A DNA stretch of 64,000 bases. Source: Treponema sp. Marseille-Q4130 (lineage in GTDB: Bacteria; Spirochaetota; Spirochaetia; Treponematales; Treponemataceae). Where the stretch lies: positions 105,865 through 169,864 of the forward strand of contig NZ_JACSET010000008.1 of the NCBI RefSeq assembly GCF_014334325.1, in the 5' to 3' direction. Each line of letters begins with the position of its first letter. Within the stretch, counting starts at the first letter, position 1. Both the position numbers and the translations under genes were made by a program. Shown one piece after another: positions 1 through 8,175 of the stretch. A model generated the notes under the pieces. The model saw only the letters and a list, made by a program, of their open reading frames with translations, searched no databases and had not been told where the DNA came from.

Positions 1-1420
1 CCAGGAGCGCGTCGGGCGAGATAAAGCCGCGCATCGTTTTATTAAAATCGGCAAACGCTTTTTCGAGCCTCGCTTCGATGTGCGGAGGAAGCCATTCGTC
101 AAGTCTGCTTGAGACGACACCGGGCGTAAAACTCGTCGGAGGGAGCGTGTCGCTTTTGCGGTGCGAAAGAAAATCTTCCATGCGCTGAGCGGGAGCCGCT
201 TGGCCTTCTCCGTGCAGCTTCGCTTCGCGTTCGAGATGCGCTCTCCAATATAAGCCCGCGAGGGCAGGACAGGTGCCCGCTTTTTTAATAAATTCTTCCG
301 GAATGTCTTCCGGCCGCGTTTCGACGACGATCGCCGCATTCGACCATTTCGAATTGCGTGCGCTTGCCGACATACCGTTTACGACGATTTCATCGCAGCC
401 CGTCGCCGACGGCACGACAAAGCCGCCGGGGCACATACAAAAAGAATAGACGCCGCGCCCCGACACTTGCGTCGTAAGGCGGTATTCCGCCGAGTGAAAA
501 TCTTTTCCGTGAAATTGAATCGCATCGATGAGCTCTCGAGGATGTTCGACGCGGACGCCCGCCGCAAAAGTTTTCGCTTCGAGCGCTTCGGGAGCGTATT
601 GTGCGACGAGTTCATATATGTCGTTCGCCGAGTGTCCCGATGCGAGCAGCACCGCGTCCGCTTTGATTGTGCGCCGCTCTCCCGTTTTCGTGTCTTGTAC
701 GGCAATCCCGGTGATGCGTTTTTTGCCGCCTTCCGTTTCCGTGAGAAAATCCACGCACTTTGTGCAGCAGTGAAATTCGCCGCCGAGCGAAATGATTTTT
801 TCACGCACCGCGTTTACGATTTTCGGAAGCTTATCCGTGCCGATGTGCGGATGCGCGTCGGTGAGGATCGATTCGGACGCACCGAAAAAGTTGAACACGG
901 AAAGAATGCGGCCGACGTTTCCGCGTTTTGTACTTCTCGTGTAAAGCTTTCCGTCACTGAACGCGCCCGCGCCTCCTTCTCCGAAACAGTAATTGCTGTC
1001 GCCGTCGACGGAGCCCTGCGTACTGATTTTCGCTATCGTCTTTTTGCGTTCCTCCGTTTTTTCGCCCCGCTCGACGATTATCGGCGTGATGCCGTCTTCA
1101 AGCAGGCGGAGCCCACCGAACAATCCTGCGGGGCCGGAGCCGACGATGACGACGCGCTTCGATCCGTCGGCAGACTTCCATACCGGGAGCGAGCTTGCAG
1201 AGCGCTCGTCGGGAGTTTCTCCGATATACGCTTTGCAGACGAGGCAGATGCGTATGCGGCCGTGCCGCGCGTCGATCGAGCGCTTTACGACCGCGAGCCG
1301 TACCTCTTCGGTTCGGACACGGATGTTTTTTTTCGCAAGCGCTTCCGCCGCTTTGCTTTTTAATACATTTTCATCGTGTTCGTCTTCGCTTCGGACGATG
1401 AGCGTGATTGCCTCGATCAT
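1..1420 (-). CDS. FAD-dependent dehydrogenase (COG2509-like), C-terminus cut by window edge
   Basis: Reading the minus strand from the ATG at 1420 gives an open frame of about 473 codons that leaves the window at base 1, so the C-terminal end is missing. Residues 90-103 carry a dinucleotide-binding loop, VVIVGSGPAGL. A second conserved patch, GEGGAGAFSDGKLYTR, follows at about residue 135. The rest reads like the family of NAD(P)/FAD-dependent oxidoreductases known as uncharacterised FAD-dependent dehydrogenases: an N-terminal domain of about 80 residues with an ICLVCKAYIG stretch, then the flavin fold. The substrate is unknown. The ATG overlaps the TGA of the upstream peptidase gene (ATGA), so the two are probably translationally coupled. 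The family is usually somewhat over 500 residues, so most of the protein is here. Confidence 0.85.
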   Translation of the reverse strand, partial: MIEAITLIVRSEDEHDENVLKSKAAEALAKKNIRVRTEEVRLAVVKRSIDARHGRIRICLVCKAYIGETPDERSASSLPVWKSADGSKRVVIVGSGPAGLFGGLRLLEDGITPIIVERGEKTEERKKTIAKISTQGSVDGDSNYCFGEGGAGAFSDGKLYTRSTKRGNVGRILSVFNFFGASESILTDAHPHIGTDKLPKIVNAVREKIISLGGEFHCCTKCVDFLTETEGGKKRITGIAVQDTKTGERRTIKADAVLLASGHSANDIYELVAQYAPEALEAKTFAAGVRVEHPRELIDAIQFHGKDFHSAEYRLTTQVSGRGVYSFCMCPGGFVVPSATGCDEIVVNGMSASARNSKWSNAAIVVETRPEDIPEEFIKKAGTCPALAGLYWRAHLEREAKLHGEGQAAPAQRMEDFLSHRKSDTLPPTSFTPGVVSSRLDEWLPPHIEARLEKAFADFNKTMRGFISPDALL

Positions 1421-2304
1421 AAAGATTTCCACGCGTCGATGAATTCGAGCATAAACTGCTGGATGTCGCCGAAGTATTTTTTTTGAAACGCGCATGCGGT
1501 TTTTCCGATGTAGCGGAAGTGCCAGCTTTCCCAGCGATAGCCGGTTATGTCTTCATAGCCGTCGGGAAAACTCAAACTCCAGCCGTAGCTTTCGGCGTGC
1601 TCTTTCATCCACGCGCCAGCGCGGGTATTTGCAAAGGTATTGTCGATGGAACCGAAGTCGATGACGAGACCCGTTTGGTGCTGGCTCGTACCCGCCCGCG
1701 AACTTTCGCGTTCGGCTTCTGCAAGTCCGTCGATCTGTACCCACCGCTCGAACACTTTTTTTTGATATTCATAGGATCGGTATGTAGAGCTTACGAGGAG
1801 GGTAACGCCGTCTTTTTTCGCATCACTTCCCATAACGACGAGGGCTTCGTAAGCTTCGGGTCTCAGCGACAGATCGTTTCGGATAACATTGAACGCATCG
1901 TTTTTGACGAGCGGAATAAGACGGGCGGGCGCGTAGCCGTCCGGAAGCGGGTGCGTTTTGTCGACGAGGGTCAAAAGCGAAAGATCGTCTTTCGGATTTT
2001 GCGTGTCTTCTTTGAGCACGGCTTTTAAATCCGCAATAAACTCTCCGTAATCGTTTATGACTATCGTCTCGCGCGCACGAGCGCTCATGTTCGAAATGAC
2101 GGAGCGAACGCGGGTCTCGTCTTGTTCCCGCCGCACTTCTTCCGCCGTTTTCCGCACGGCAGACGCTTCCGGAGCTTTTGTCAAAAATGCCGTTTCCGTT
2201 CCGGCGGCTTTAGCGCTTCTTTTTCGTCCGAATACAAAAAACAGCAAAGCGAGTGACGCGGCGCAAAACAGCGCCGATGCCGGCAGTATCGTTTGTTTTT
2301 TCAT
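1417..2304 (-). CDS. VanY-type D-alanyl-D-alanine carboxypeptidase (M15B family)
   Basis: A 295-residue protein with an N-terminal hydrophobic anchor at about residues 7-27 and an M15B peptidase domain in its second half. The expected zinc ligands are visible: His209 in GTSQHQTGLVIDFG, Asp216 seven residues later, and His262 in ESWHFRYIG. A STYRSYEYQ patch precedes them, as is usual in VanY/LdcB proteins. It should trim the terminal D-Ala from peptidoglycan stem peptides in the periplasm. Residues 40-150 look like a linker or spacer region of unknown function. It is the upstream partner of the FAD-dehydrogenase gene and overlaps it by four bases. There is no resistance-gene context, so a wall-maintenance role is more likely than vancomycin resistance. 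Confidence 0.85.
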   Translation of the reverse strand: MKKQTILPASALFCAASLALLFFVFGRKRSAKAAGTETAFLTKAPEASAVRKTAEEVRREQDETRVRSVISNMSARARETIVINDYGEFIADLKAVLKEDTQNPKDDLSLLTLVDKTHPLPDGYAPARLIPLVKNDAFNVIRNDLSLRPEAYEALVVMGSDAKKDGVTLLVSSTYRSYEYQKKVFERWVQIDGLAEAERESSRAGTSQHQTGLVIDFGSIDNTFANTRAGAWMKEHAESYGWSLSFPDGYEDITGYRWESWHFRYIGKTACAFQKKYFGDIQQFMLEFIDAWKSL

Positions 2305-2635
2305 CGTATATCCTCATGTATAATTCAATAATTATTAATTCGGCACGGGAGATGTGCGGCAGGGATTGGAGGGGCGGAAGTTCCGAAGGAATGGAGCCGA
2401 AGGCGGAACATTTAAACGGAACGCTGAAATGGCGCGTCCCGTTTAATGTTGAGTTTTCCTTCGAAAACTCACTCATATACCTATGCGCTCGCGCACCCAT
2501 GAATTGCACAGCTCCTAAATCTGAAGATTTAGTCGTTGTGCAATTATAAAGAACCCGAAAAGCCCGATTTTTGCGACGCAGGCGCAAAAAGCCGCCCGAA
2601 ACAATATCCGTACGATACAACTCGCATGCGCTTTA
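2305..2635. other. Intergenic stretch of 331 bp holding a structured repeat
   Basis: No gene is visible between the peptidase and the phosphatase. The stretch begins with an AT-rich run followed by a GC-rich part (2341-2406). This part shares a GAATGGAG(C/G)CGAA-like core with the reverse strand of the repeat at 5160-5300. The four-hairpin cassette at 2407-2545 follows. The last 90 bases contain a weaker hairpin around 2558-2598. Confidence 0.6.
2407..2545. repeat. Four-stem-loop intergenic cassette, copy 1
   Basis: Four consecutive stem-loops can be drawn. P1 pairs 2407-2424 with 2434-2450 (AAACGGAACGC against GCGTCCCGTTT). P2 pairs 2451-2458 with 2463-2470 (GAGTTTTC/GAAAACTC). P3 pairs 2484-2488 with 2491-2495 (TGCGC/GCGCA). 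P4 pairs 2502-2510 with 2537-2545 (AATTGCACA/TGTGCAATT) and has an inner helix, CTAAATCT/AGATTTAG. A diverged copy lies near 54739-54878 in the opposite orientation, with the same four helices in the same order but different paired bases. I cannot tell which strand, if either, is transcribed. Confidence 0.65.
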
Positions 2636-3184
2636 TCATTTGAACTCATATATCTGCAAGCCGCAGTTTTCAAAGCGGCAATCCGTGAATTCTTCGATGG
2701 TTTCGTAATCCTGAAAATACGTGCTGATAAGCGACGAAACCATGCCATGGCATACGAAGAGCAGATTATCGGGCGCATAGCGTGCGCGGGCATCTTCGAT
2801 CGCTCCGTAAACGCGGTGTGCGGCATAGAGCAGCGATTCGCCTCCGGGAAAACGTTTATACGGATTCGCTTTTATCGCGAGGAATTCCGCGCCCCTTGTA
2901 CTCGTGTGTTCGAATGCGCCGAAATCGATTTCGTGCAGGCGTTCTTCGACGACGGCTTCGATGCCGAGCGCTTTTTCGATGTAGGATGCGGTTTTGCGCG
3001 CGCGCCCCAAAGGCGAGACGAGTATGTGTTTGATGCGGTAATCGTTTTGCCGTTCGGCGAGGCGGGAAGCGAGAGCGGCTGCCTGCTCTAAACCTTTTTC
3101 CGCGAGCGGAATTTCTGCAAGGCCAGAGATGATGTGTTTCGCATTCCATTCGGTTTCGCCGTGGCGGGTAACGTAAAGAGTCAT
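2636..3184 (-). CDS. Histidine phosphatase (phosphoglycerate mutase-like)
   Basis: A 182-residue protein of the histidine phosphatase superfamily. The catalytic RHG motif is at the very start (LYVTRHGETEWNAK, His9), followed by the usual LTxxGxxQA-like region (IPLAEKGLEQAAALASRL). The second catalytic histidine lies in LLFVCHGMVSSL near residue 145, and the acid residue is in LHEIDFGAFEH. The length fits small phosphatases such as alpha-ribazole phosphatase or GpmB-like enzymes, not the roughly 250-residue glycolytic mutase. The substrate cannot be read from the sequence. It stands alone, divergent from gdhA, with an 86-base gap. No Shine-Dalgarno sequence is apparent before the ATG. Confidence 0.8.
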   Translation of the reverse strand: MTLYVTRHGETEWNAKHIISGLAEIPLAEKGLEQAAALASRLAERQNDYRIKHILVSPLGRARKTASYIEKALGIEAVVEERLHEIDFGAFEHTSTRGAEFLAIKANPYKRFPGGESLLYAAHRVYGAIEDARARYAPDNLLFVCHGMVSSLISTYFQDYETIEEFTDCRFENCGLQIYEFK

Positions 3185-3270
3185 ACCGCATACTACCCAA
3201 AAACGGCGATTTGCGCTACTATAATTTATTCGGCTTCAATAAACTCGGCCGGATAAGAAGGTACAAGAAA

Positions 3271-4617
3271 ATGAAAAATGCATACGTCAAACGGATTTGG
3301 GAAGACGTTCAGCTGAAAAATGCGGATCAGAGCGAATTCCTCCAAGCGGTTCAGGAAGTTTTGACAACGATCGAACCTGCCGTCGCAAAGATGCAAAAAG
3401 AACTTGAGCGCAATGCTGTCCTCGAGCGTTTCGTAGAGCCGGAACGCACCGTCATGTTCCGCGTGCCGTGGACGGACGACAAGGGCGTGCCGCATATCAA
3501 CCGCGGATACCGCGTGCAATTCAACAGCGCGATCGGTCCGTATAAGGGGGGCTTGCGTTTCAGCCCCGAAGTGAATCTTTCGGTTTTGAAATTTTTGGGT
3601 TTCGAGCAGACGCTCAAAAACAGTTTGACGACGCTCCCGATGGGCGGCGGAAAAGGCGGAAGCGATTTCGATCCGCACGGAAAATCGGACGCGGAAGTGA
3701 TGCGCTTTTGCCAATCTTTCGTAACGGAGTTGTACCGCCACATCGGACCCGACACCGACGTGCCTGCAGGCGACAAAGGAGTGGGCGGGCGCGAAGTTGC
3801 GTTTATGTTCGGACAGTACAAGCGTATTACGAATACGTTCTGCGGCGTGCTTACCGGTAAGGGGCTCGACTTCGGCGGTTCTCTCATACGTACGGAAGCG
3901 ACGGGCTACGGTCTCATTTATTTTGCGGAGTGCATGCTGAAAAAAGTCGGCGAGGATTTTGCCGGAAAAATATGTTCGGTTTCCGGGGACGGAAACGTCG
4001 CGCAGTACGCCGTAGAAAAATTGATCCAGCTCGGCGCAAAACCGGTGACGCTCAGCGATCACACGGGATTCATTTTCGACGCGCAAGGCATTACGCAAAA
4101 AAAACTCGATTACGTAAAAAAATTCCGCGCTGCGCATAAAGGTATTTCCGAATACGTAAAAAAATTCCCCGAAGCGAAATTTACCGCGAATGCGAAGCCG
4201 TGGTCGGTAAAAGTCGATTGCGCGTTTCCGTGCGCGACGCAAAACGAGCTGAACGGAAAAGATGCCGATATGCTTATTAAAAACGGTGTCCGGCTTGTTG
4301 CCGAAGGTGCGAATATGCCGAGCACGCTCGAAGCGACGGTGAAGTTCCAAAACGCAGGCATACTCTTTGCACCCGGCAAAGCTTCGAATGCCGGCGGCGT
4401 TTCCGTTTCCGGTCTTGAGATGAGTCAAAACAGCGGACACCTTTCGTGGTCGGCTGAAGAAGTCGATGCGAAGCTGAAGCGGATCATGACGAACATCCAC
4501 GACAACGCATACGATACGGCGAAAGAGTTCGGCGTAAAAGGCGATTACGTCACCGGTGCGAATATCGCGGGATTCCTCAAAGTCGCCCGTGCAATGATCG
4601 CGCAGGGACTGGTGTAA
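3271..4617 (+). CDS. gdhA: NADP-type glutamate dehydrogenase
   Basis: A 449-residue hexameric-type glutamate dehydrogenase that interconverts 2-oxoglutarate plus ammonia and glutamate. Visible motifs are PYKGGLRF (substrate site), LPMGGGKGGSDFDPHGKS with the catalytic lysine region, GPDTDVPAGDKGVGGREVAF, and the nucleotide fold GDGNVAQYAVEKL. The GGGKGGSDFDP form is typical of the NADP-linked class used for ammonia assimilation. The start is placed at the ATG at 3271, which has AGAAGG a short distance upstream. An in-frame ATG at 3211 would add 20 atypical residues (RYYNLFGFNKLGR...) and has no ribosome site. A TATAAT at 3220-3225 fits a promoter between the two candidates and supports the later start. 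Confidence 0.95.
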   Translation: MKNAYVKRIWEDVQLKNADQSEFLQAVQEVLTTIEPAVAKMQKELERNAVLERFVEPERTVMFRVPWTDDKGVPHINRGYRVQFNSAIGPYKGGLRFSPEVNLSVLKFLGFEQTLKNSLTTLPMGGGKGGSDFDPHGKSDAEVMRFCQSFVTELYRHIGPDTDVPAGDKGVGGREVAFMFGQYKRITNTFCGVLTGKGLDFGGSLIRTEATGYGLIYFAECMLKKVGEDFAGKICSVSGDGNVAQYAVEKLIQLGAKPVTLSDHTGFIFDAQGITQKKLDYVKKFRAAHKGISEYVKKFPEAKFTANAKPWSVKVDCAFPCATQNELNGKDADMLIKNGVRLVAEGANMPSTLEATVKFQNAGILFAPGKASNAGGVSVSGLEMSQNSGHLSWSAEEVDAKLKRIMTNIHDNAYDTAKEFGVKGDYVTGANIAGFLKVARAMIAQGLV

Positions 4618-4652
4618 GCGCGCCGTAAAAAGCGATTTGCTGTGGATTTGCC

Positions 4653-5123
4653 ATGAGCGAACTTTTTGAAAGTCGAGCGCTCGTCGTTTACACGGACGGC
4701 GGCTGCAGCGGAAATCCGGGACCCGGCGGCTGGGGCTGCGTCATCATCGACGGGGAAAAAGAACAAACGCTGAGCGGCGGAGAAAAATCGACGACGAACA
4801 ACCGCATGGAACTCACTGCGGCTATCGAAGCGCTCTCCGCCGTCGTGCAAAATCCTCAGTACGGCGGGCGGGCGGTGCATATTTTTTGCGACAGTCAATA
4901 CGTCAAAAACGGTATCACATCGTGGATCCGCTCGTGGAAAAAAAACGGCTGGCGCACTGCGGCAAAAAAAACCGTCTTAAACCGCGACCTATGGGAAAAG
5001 CTCGATGCCCTTTCCGCTTCGCGCGACATCTCATGGTCGTGGGTAAAAGGACACGCGGGAATCAAATACAACGAACTGTGCGACGAGCTGTGCCAAAAAG
5101 AGATCAGTCTGCAAAAAGATTGA
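4653..5123 (+). CDS. rnhA: Ribonuclease HI
   Basis: A 156-residue ribonuclease HI that cuts the RNA strand of RNA-DNA hybrids. The carboxylate catalytic set is visible: Asp in VVYTDGGCSGNPGPGGWG, Glu in RMELTAAIEAL, Asp in FCDSQYVKNGI, and the last Asp in YNELCDEL after the WVKGHAG histidine loop. The length matches the E. coli enzyme (155 residues). It follows gdhA by 35 bases and may be co-transcribed, although the functions are unrelated. The ribosome-binding site before 4653 is poor. Confidence 0.95.
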   Translation: MSELFESRALVVYTDGGCSGNPGPGGWGCVIIDGEKEQTLSGGEKSTTNNRMELTAAIEALSAVVQNPQYGGRAVHIFCDSQYVKNGITSWIRSWKKNGWRTAAKKTVLNRDLWEKLDALSASRDISWSWVKGHAGIKYNELCDELCQKEISLQKD

Positions 5124-5143
5124 TCCTCGACTGCGATTGTTAA

Positions 5144-5300
5144 TTAATAATTATTAATTTTCATGGCGTTCCGGCAGCAAGCTGCCGTCCCGTCCTTCGG
5201 GGTTCCGGCTTTCGCCTCCATTCCTCCGCTTCGCGTCGGAATACGGGCTCGCGCCCGTCCCCCTACGGCCGGTAACGCTCGAAAAGCGCCCGCTTTTTCG
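5144..5300. repeat. GC-rich intergenic repeat region with AT-rich lead
   Basis: After rnhA the sequence begins with TAATTAATAATTATTAATT (5140-5159). It then changes to a GC-rich stretch full of short palindromes, such as GGCAGCAAGCTGCC (5171-5184). The reverse strand shares a GGAATGGAGGCGAA-type core with the region at 2380-2405. A similar GC-rich block lies at 33490-33600. These look like dispersed extragenic repeats and not genes. Confidence 0.5.
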
Positions 5301-5306
5301 CCCCGC

Positions 5307-6113
5307 TCAATAGTCGTCGCGCGCCGGTTTTTCACCGGTGCTTTGAACGCGCTGCATATACGGTGCAATGGCGGCGTCAATATTCGCTTCCGAGAGCGCA
5401 TTCATCATCTGCGAAGTCATCGCTTTCGTAAAATAAAACCTGAGCGTTGCGGACGCCGCGATCTTCGAACGGCCGGCATTGTACTGTTCGTTTTCGGCAG
5501 ACGGCACGGAAAGCAAAAAGTAGGGAGAGCCGTCTTTGAATTCGTAGCCGAACTGCACTTTCGATCGGGCGCGGTTTCCGATCATCGTCGCAAAAGATCC
5601 CCACTGCAGCGAAACGGGATGTTCCCCGTATTCCTTCGTATGTGTGCCTTTTCTGTCGAGCCTTTTGTTTTCAAAATCATCGAGATATCGATTGACGGCT
5701 TCGCGAAACAGGCTGCGCCCCGATTTAGCCAGCAGCACGTGATACATGCCGCCGCGGTACCATGCGGCAAACCCCGCAAGCCCCGTTTCGATATTGTAAA
5801 TGCACAGAGCGTCTTCCTCTTTCAGCGTGCCGAACGCAGTCTTTTGGAATACGCGCGTCATATCGATTTCGATGTCCTGCTGTCCGCCGGTAAAAAAATT
5901 GACAAACGCGTTTCCTTTGTTCTTTTGCGCCGCACTGCCGGCCGCATCGGAATCCGCTTTCGGAATTTGTATCTGCGTTCCGGAAGTTTGTATCGCATAT
6001 ACGTCTCTTTGCGATTGATTTTGTGCCGGCTCGGTCGACTTGCACGAAACGCATGCGAGCGCACTGACCAGTACGAACGGCAATGCGATGATATAGGATT
6101 GTATTTTTTTCAT
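5307..6113 (-). CDS. Lipoprotein of unknown function
   Basis: I do not recognise this family. The protein is 268 residues from the ATG at 6113, which is preceded by GAGG at a good distance. It begins with a signal peptide, MKKIQSYIIALPFVLVSALA, and a relaxed lipobox around ALACVSC, so it is probably an inner- or outer-membrane lipoprotein. The mature part starts with a flexible stretch rich in Ser, Gln and Lys. A mixed alpha/beta domain with many aromatic residues follows (LAGFAAWYRGGMYHVLL, FGYEFKDGSPYFLLSVPS). No catalytic pattern is apparent. It lies between rnhA and rel on the opposite strand to rnhA and seems to be a single gene. Confidence 0.75.
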   Translation of the reverse strand: MKKIQSYIIALPFVLVSALACVSCKSTEPAQNQSQRDVYAIQTSGTQIQIPKADSDAAGSAAQKNKGNAFVNFFTGGQQDIEIDMTRVFQKTAFGTLKEEDALCIYNIETGLAGFAAWYRGGMYHVLLAKSGRSLFREAVNRYLDDFENKRLDRKGTHTKEYGEHPVSLQWGSFATMIGNRARSKVQFGYEFKDGSPYFLLSVPSAENEQYNAGRSKIAASATLRFYFTKAMTSQMMNALSEANIDAAIAPYMQRVQSTGEKPARDDY

Positions 6114-6257
6114 AAGAACCTCATTGGAATTGGCATTTCCGTAGCTATAGCATAAAAAGCACGTTGTGTATACTGCGCTTCCGTCGCTTGTACTGCACTT
6201 CTGTCGCTCTTGCCGCCGATTGTCGTCGGTGCCTCGCGATTGCACCGTGCATATCGA

Positions 6258-8054
6258 TTATTTTTTTTCCACGTCCCAATCGATTTCTATGGAACGGTGT
6301 TCGATGTCCTGAATGCGTCGGTAGGTGAGGCAGTCGGCGCGGTGCACGGTGATGCCCCTGTTCCGCGAAATATAACCTACGATCGCATCGGGGTATTTCG
6401 GTTTGCAGCACTGCGCGAAAGTGACGAAAAAATTCGTCGAACTTCCGATGCGTATTTTGCCCGTTCCCTGCACCGTGTCGGTGCGTGCTCCCGTTCCCTT
6501 TTTATGCCGCCTCGTTTCCTGAATTTCGCGGGCAGCTTGAGCGTTTGCAATCTGCGCCGTTTCCGCTTTCGCTTTGTCGGCAAAGGTCGGATCGTTTGCG
6601 GTGAGCCACGCGTGTATCTTTTGCCGCGCTTTTGCGGTTTTTACCGCCGCGAGCTGAGAAGCCGTCGGGTGCGCCTGCGGATTTGTGAGGATTTCGATGA
6701 TTTGTGTATTTTGCAGCGGCTCGACGAGCGGGATGATTTTTCCGTCCGCTTTTGCGCCGACGATTTTTTCACCGATAGCGGAGTGGATGCGGTATGCGAA
6801 GTCGATCGCGTTCGATCCCGCCGGGAGCTGTACGACTTGCCCCTTCGGCGTAAACACGTATATTTCATCGCCGAGCAGATCGCTTTTCAGCGCGCTGAAA
6901 AAGTTTTCATCGGAAACGTGACCGTCGCGCAGCTCGCGCAGTTCGTTGAATATGCCGAGATGTTCGATGTCGACAAAGTCGCGGCTCTTTCCTTTTTTAT
7001 ACAGCCAGTGGCTCGCGATACCGTGCTCGGCCGCTTCGTCCATCGCTTTTGTGCGTATCTGTATTTCAAGCGGTTTCCCGTCACACATGACGGTCGTATG
7101 CAGCGAGCGGTAGCCGTTCGCCTTCGGCATTGCAATATAATCTTTAAAGCGCCCGTCGAGCGGTTTCCAAAGATTGTGCACGATGCCGACGATCGTATAG
7201 CATTCCGAGTTTTCGTCGCAGATGATGCGGAGCGCGAGCAGATCGTAGAGCTTGTCGGGCGACACGTTGCGCTTGCGCATCTTTTGATAAATCGAATAAA
7301 AATGTTTTGCGCGGCTCGTGATGCGGATGCGGATGCCCGCCTTTTGTGCAGCCGAACGGATCTGCTCTACGGCTTTTTCGAGGTAGGCGTTCCGCTCGTC
7401 TTTTTTTTGCGCGACGATCGCTTTGATCTGCAAAAACACGTCGGGATTCGTGTACTTTAAACTCAAATCTTCGAATTCGTTTTTTTCTTCCTGCATGCCG
7501 AGCCTGTCCGCAAGCGGCGCCCAAATGTCGATTATCTCTGCGGCAAGTGTGCGCTGTGTCGCTTCGGGAAGCGTATCGATGCAGCGTATCTGATCGAGTT
7601 TGTCGGCGATTTTAATAAGGATGATGCGCACATCGTCGACCATCGCAAAAAGCATTTTGCGAACGGCTTCCGCCTGCTGTATCGTCGAATGTCCGACCGG
7701 CATATGCATGATCTTCGTCGTGCCGTCGATGAGGCGGGAAGCGCTTTCGTCGAACGTTTTACGTATGTCGTCTTTCGTGACGCCGAAATCGTATATCGTG
7801 TGGAGCAAAGCTGCGCATATCGATTCGGGATCCATTTTGTTTTGCGCGAGGATGTATGCGATGCGGAGCGGATGCAGGCAGTACGGAGAACCGTCGGATC
7901 GGATTTTGCCGCGCGATTTTTCGCAGAGGAGATCCCATGCCGCTTCGATTTTTCGTTTGTCTTCGTCCGAATAAAAATCGAAAGTACCGAAAAATTCGCC
8001 GAGCAGTGCGGCGGTATCGCGTATATTGGCTTTGACGGTGACGGTTCTGCTCAT
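6258..8054 (-). CDS. rel: RelA/SpoT-family (p)ppGpp synthetase with a degenerate hydrolase site
   Basis: A 598-residue long Rel protein. Domains in order are HD hydrolase-like (about 45-195), synthetase (about 240-355, with SRAKHFYSIYQKM, LLALRIICD, GRFKDYIAMPKANGYRSLHT and QIRTKAMDEAAEHGIASHW), TGS (about 398-458), and a C-terminal cysteine-containing domain (FAQCCKPKYPDAIVGY). The usual last ACT domain is absent, so the protein is shorter than typical Rel (700-750). The hydrolase motif HDxxED is replaced by HTIYDF (residues 85-90), although His61 and Asp151 remain. The synthetase has RFKD (302-305), the form usual in bifunctional enzymes. It is predicted to make (p)ppGpp but to hydrolyse it poorly or not at all. 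The ATG is six bases after a -10-like hexamer, with no Shine-Dalgarno. Confidence 0.9.
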   Translation of the reverse strand: MSRTVTVKANIRDTAALLGEFFGTFDFYSDEDKRKIEAAWDLLCEKSRGKIRSDGSPYCLHPLRIAYILAQNKMDPESICAALLHTIYDFGVTKDDIRKTFDESASRLIDGTTKIMHMPVGHSTIQQAEAVRKMLFAMVDDVRIILIKIADKLDQIRCIDTLPEATQRTLAAEIIDIWAPLADRLGMQEEKNEFEDLSLKYTNPDVFLQIKAIVAQKKDERNAYLEKAVEQIRSAAQKAGIRIRITSRAKHFYSIYQKMRKRNVSPDKLYDLLALRIICDENSECYTIVGIVHNLWKPLDGRFKDYIAMPKANGYRSLHTTVMCDGKPLEIQIRTKAMDEAAEHGIASHWLYKKGKSRDFVDIEHLGIFNELRELRDGHVSDENFFSALKSDLLGDEIYVFTPKGQVVQLPAGSNAIDFAYRIHSAIGEKIVGAKADGKIIPLVEPLQNTQIIEILTNPQAHPTASQLAAVKTAKARQKIHAWLTANDPTFADKAKAETAQIANAQAAREIQETRRHKKGTGARTDTVQGTGKIRIGSSTNFFVTFAQCCKPKYPDAIVGYISRNRGITVHRADCLTYRRIQDIEHRSIEIDWDVEKK

Positions 8055-8089
8055 CGATTTATCGTATCAAATCGCCGGTCTTCACGCAA
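8052..8089 (-). promoter_or_regulatory. rel promoter, probably leaderless transcript
   Basis: On the minus strand TTGCGT (8089-8084) and TACGAT (8066-8061) are 17 bases apart. Only six bases (AAATCG) separate the -10 from the ATG of rel, so transcription should begin at or next to the start codon. No Shine-Dalgarno sequence is present. Confidence 0.5.
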
Positions 8090-8175
8090 GCATAGTACTG
8101 CAAAAGTCGATACATTTCGTACGGCCTGTATCGTATCGGCATTTCGGTTGTTAGTAAAATATACCGGAGGTATTG

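Noticed and set aside
467-1363. Long plus-strand open frame of about 298 codons
   Set aside because: It is antisense to the FAD-dependent dehydrogenase, whose translated protein has clear flavin-binding motifs; the plus-strand product is Arg/Phe-rich with no domain.
1417-2304. Vancomycin-resistance gene cluster
   Set aside because: Only a VanY-like peptidase is present; no VanH, VanA or VanX homologues, so ordinary wall metabolism is more likely.
3226-4500. Minus-strand open frame of 424 codons opposite gdhA
   Set aside because: The plus strand encodes an intact glutamate dehydrogenase; the opposite frame is a codon-bias shadow.
5163-6155. Plus-strand open frame of 330 codons
   Set aside because: It runs across a GC-rich repeat and then antisense to a lipoprotein gene with signal peptide and ribosome site.
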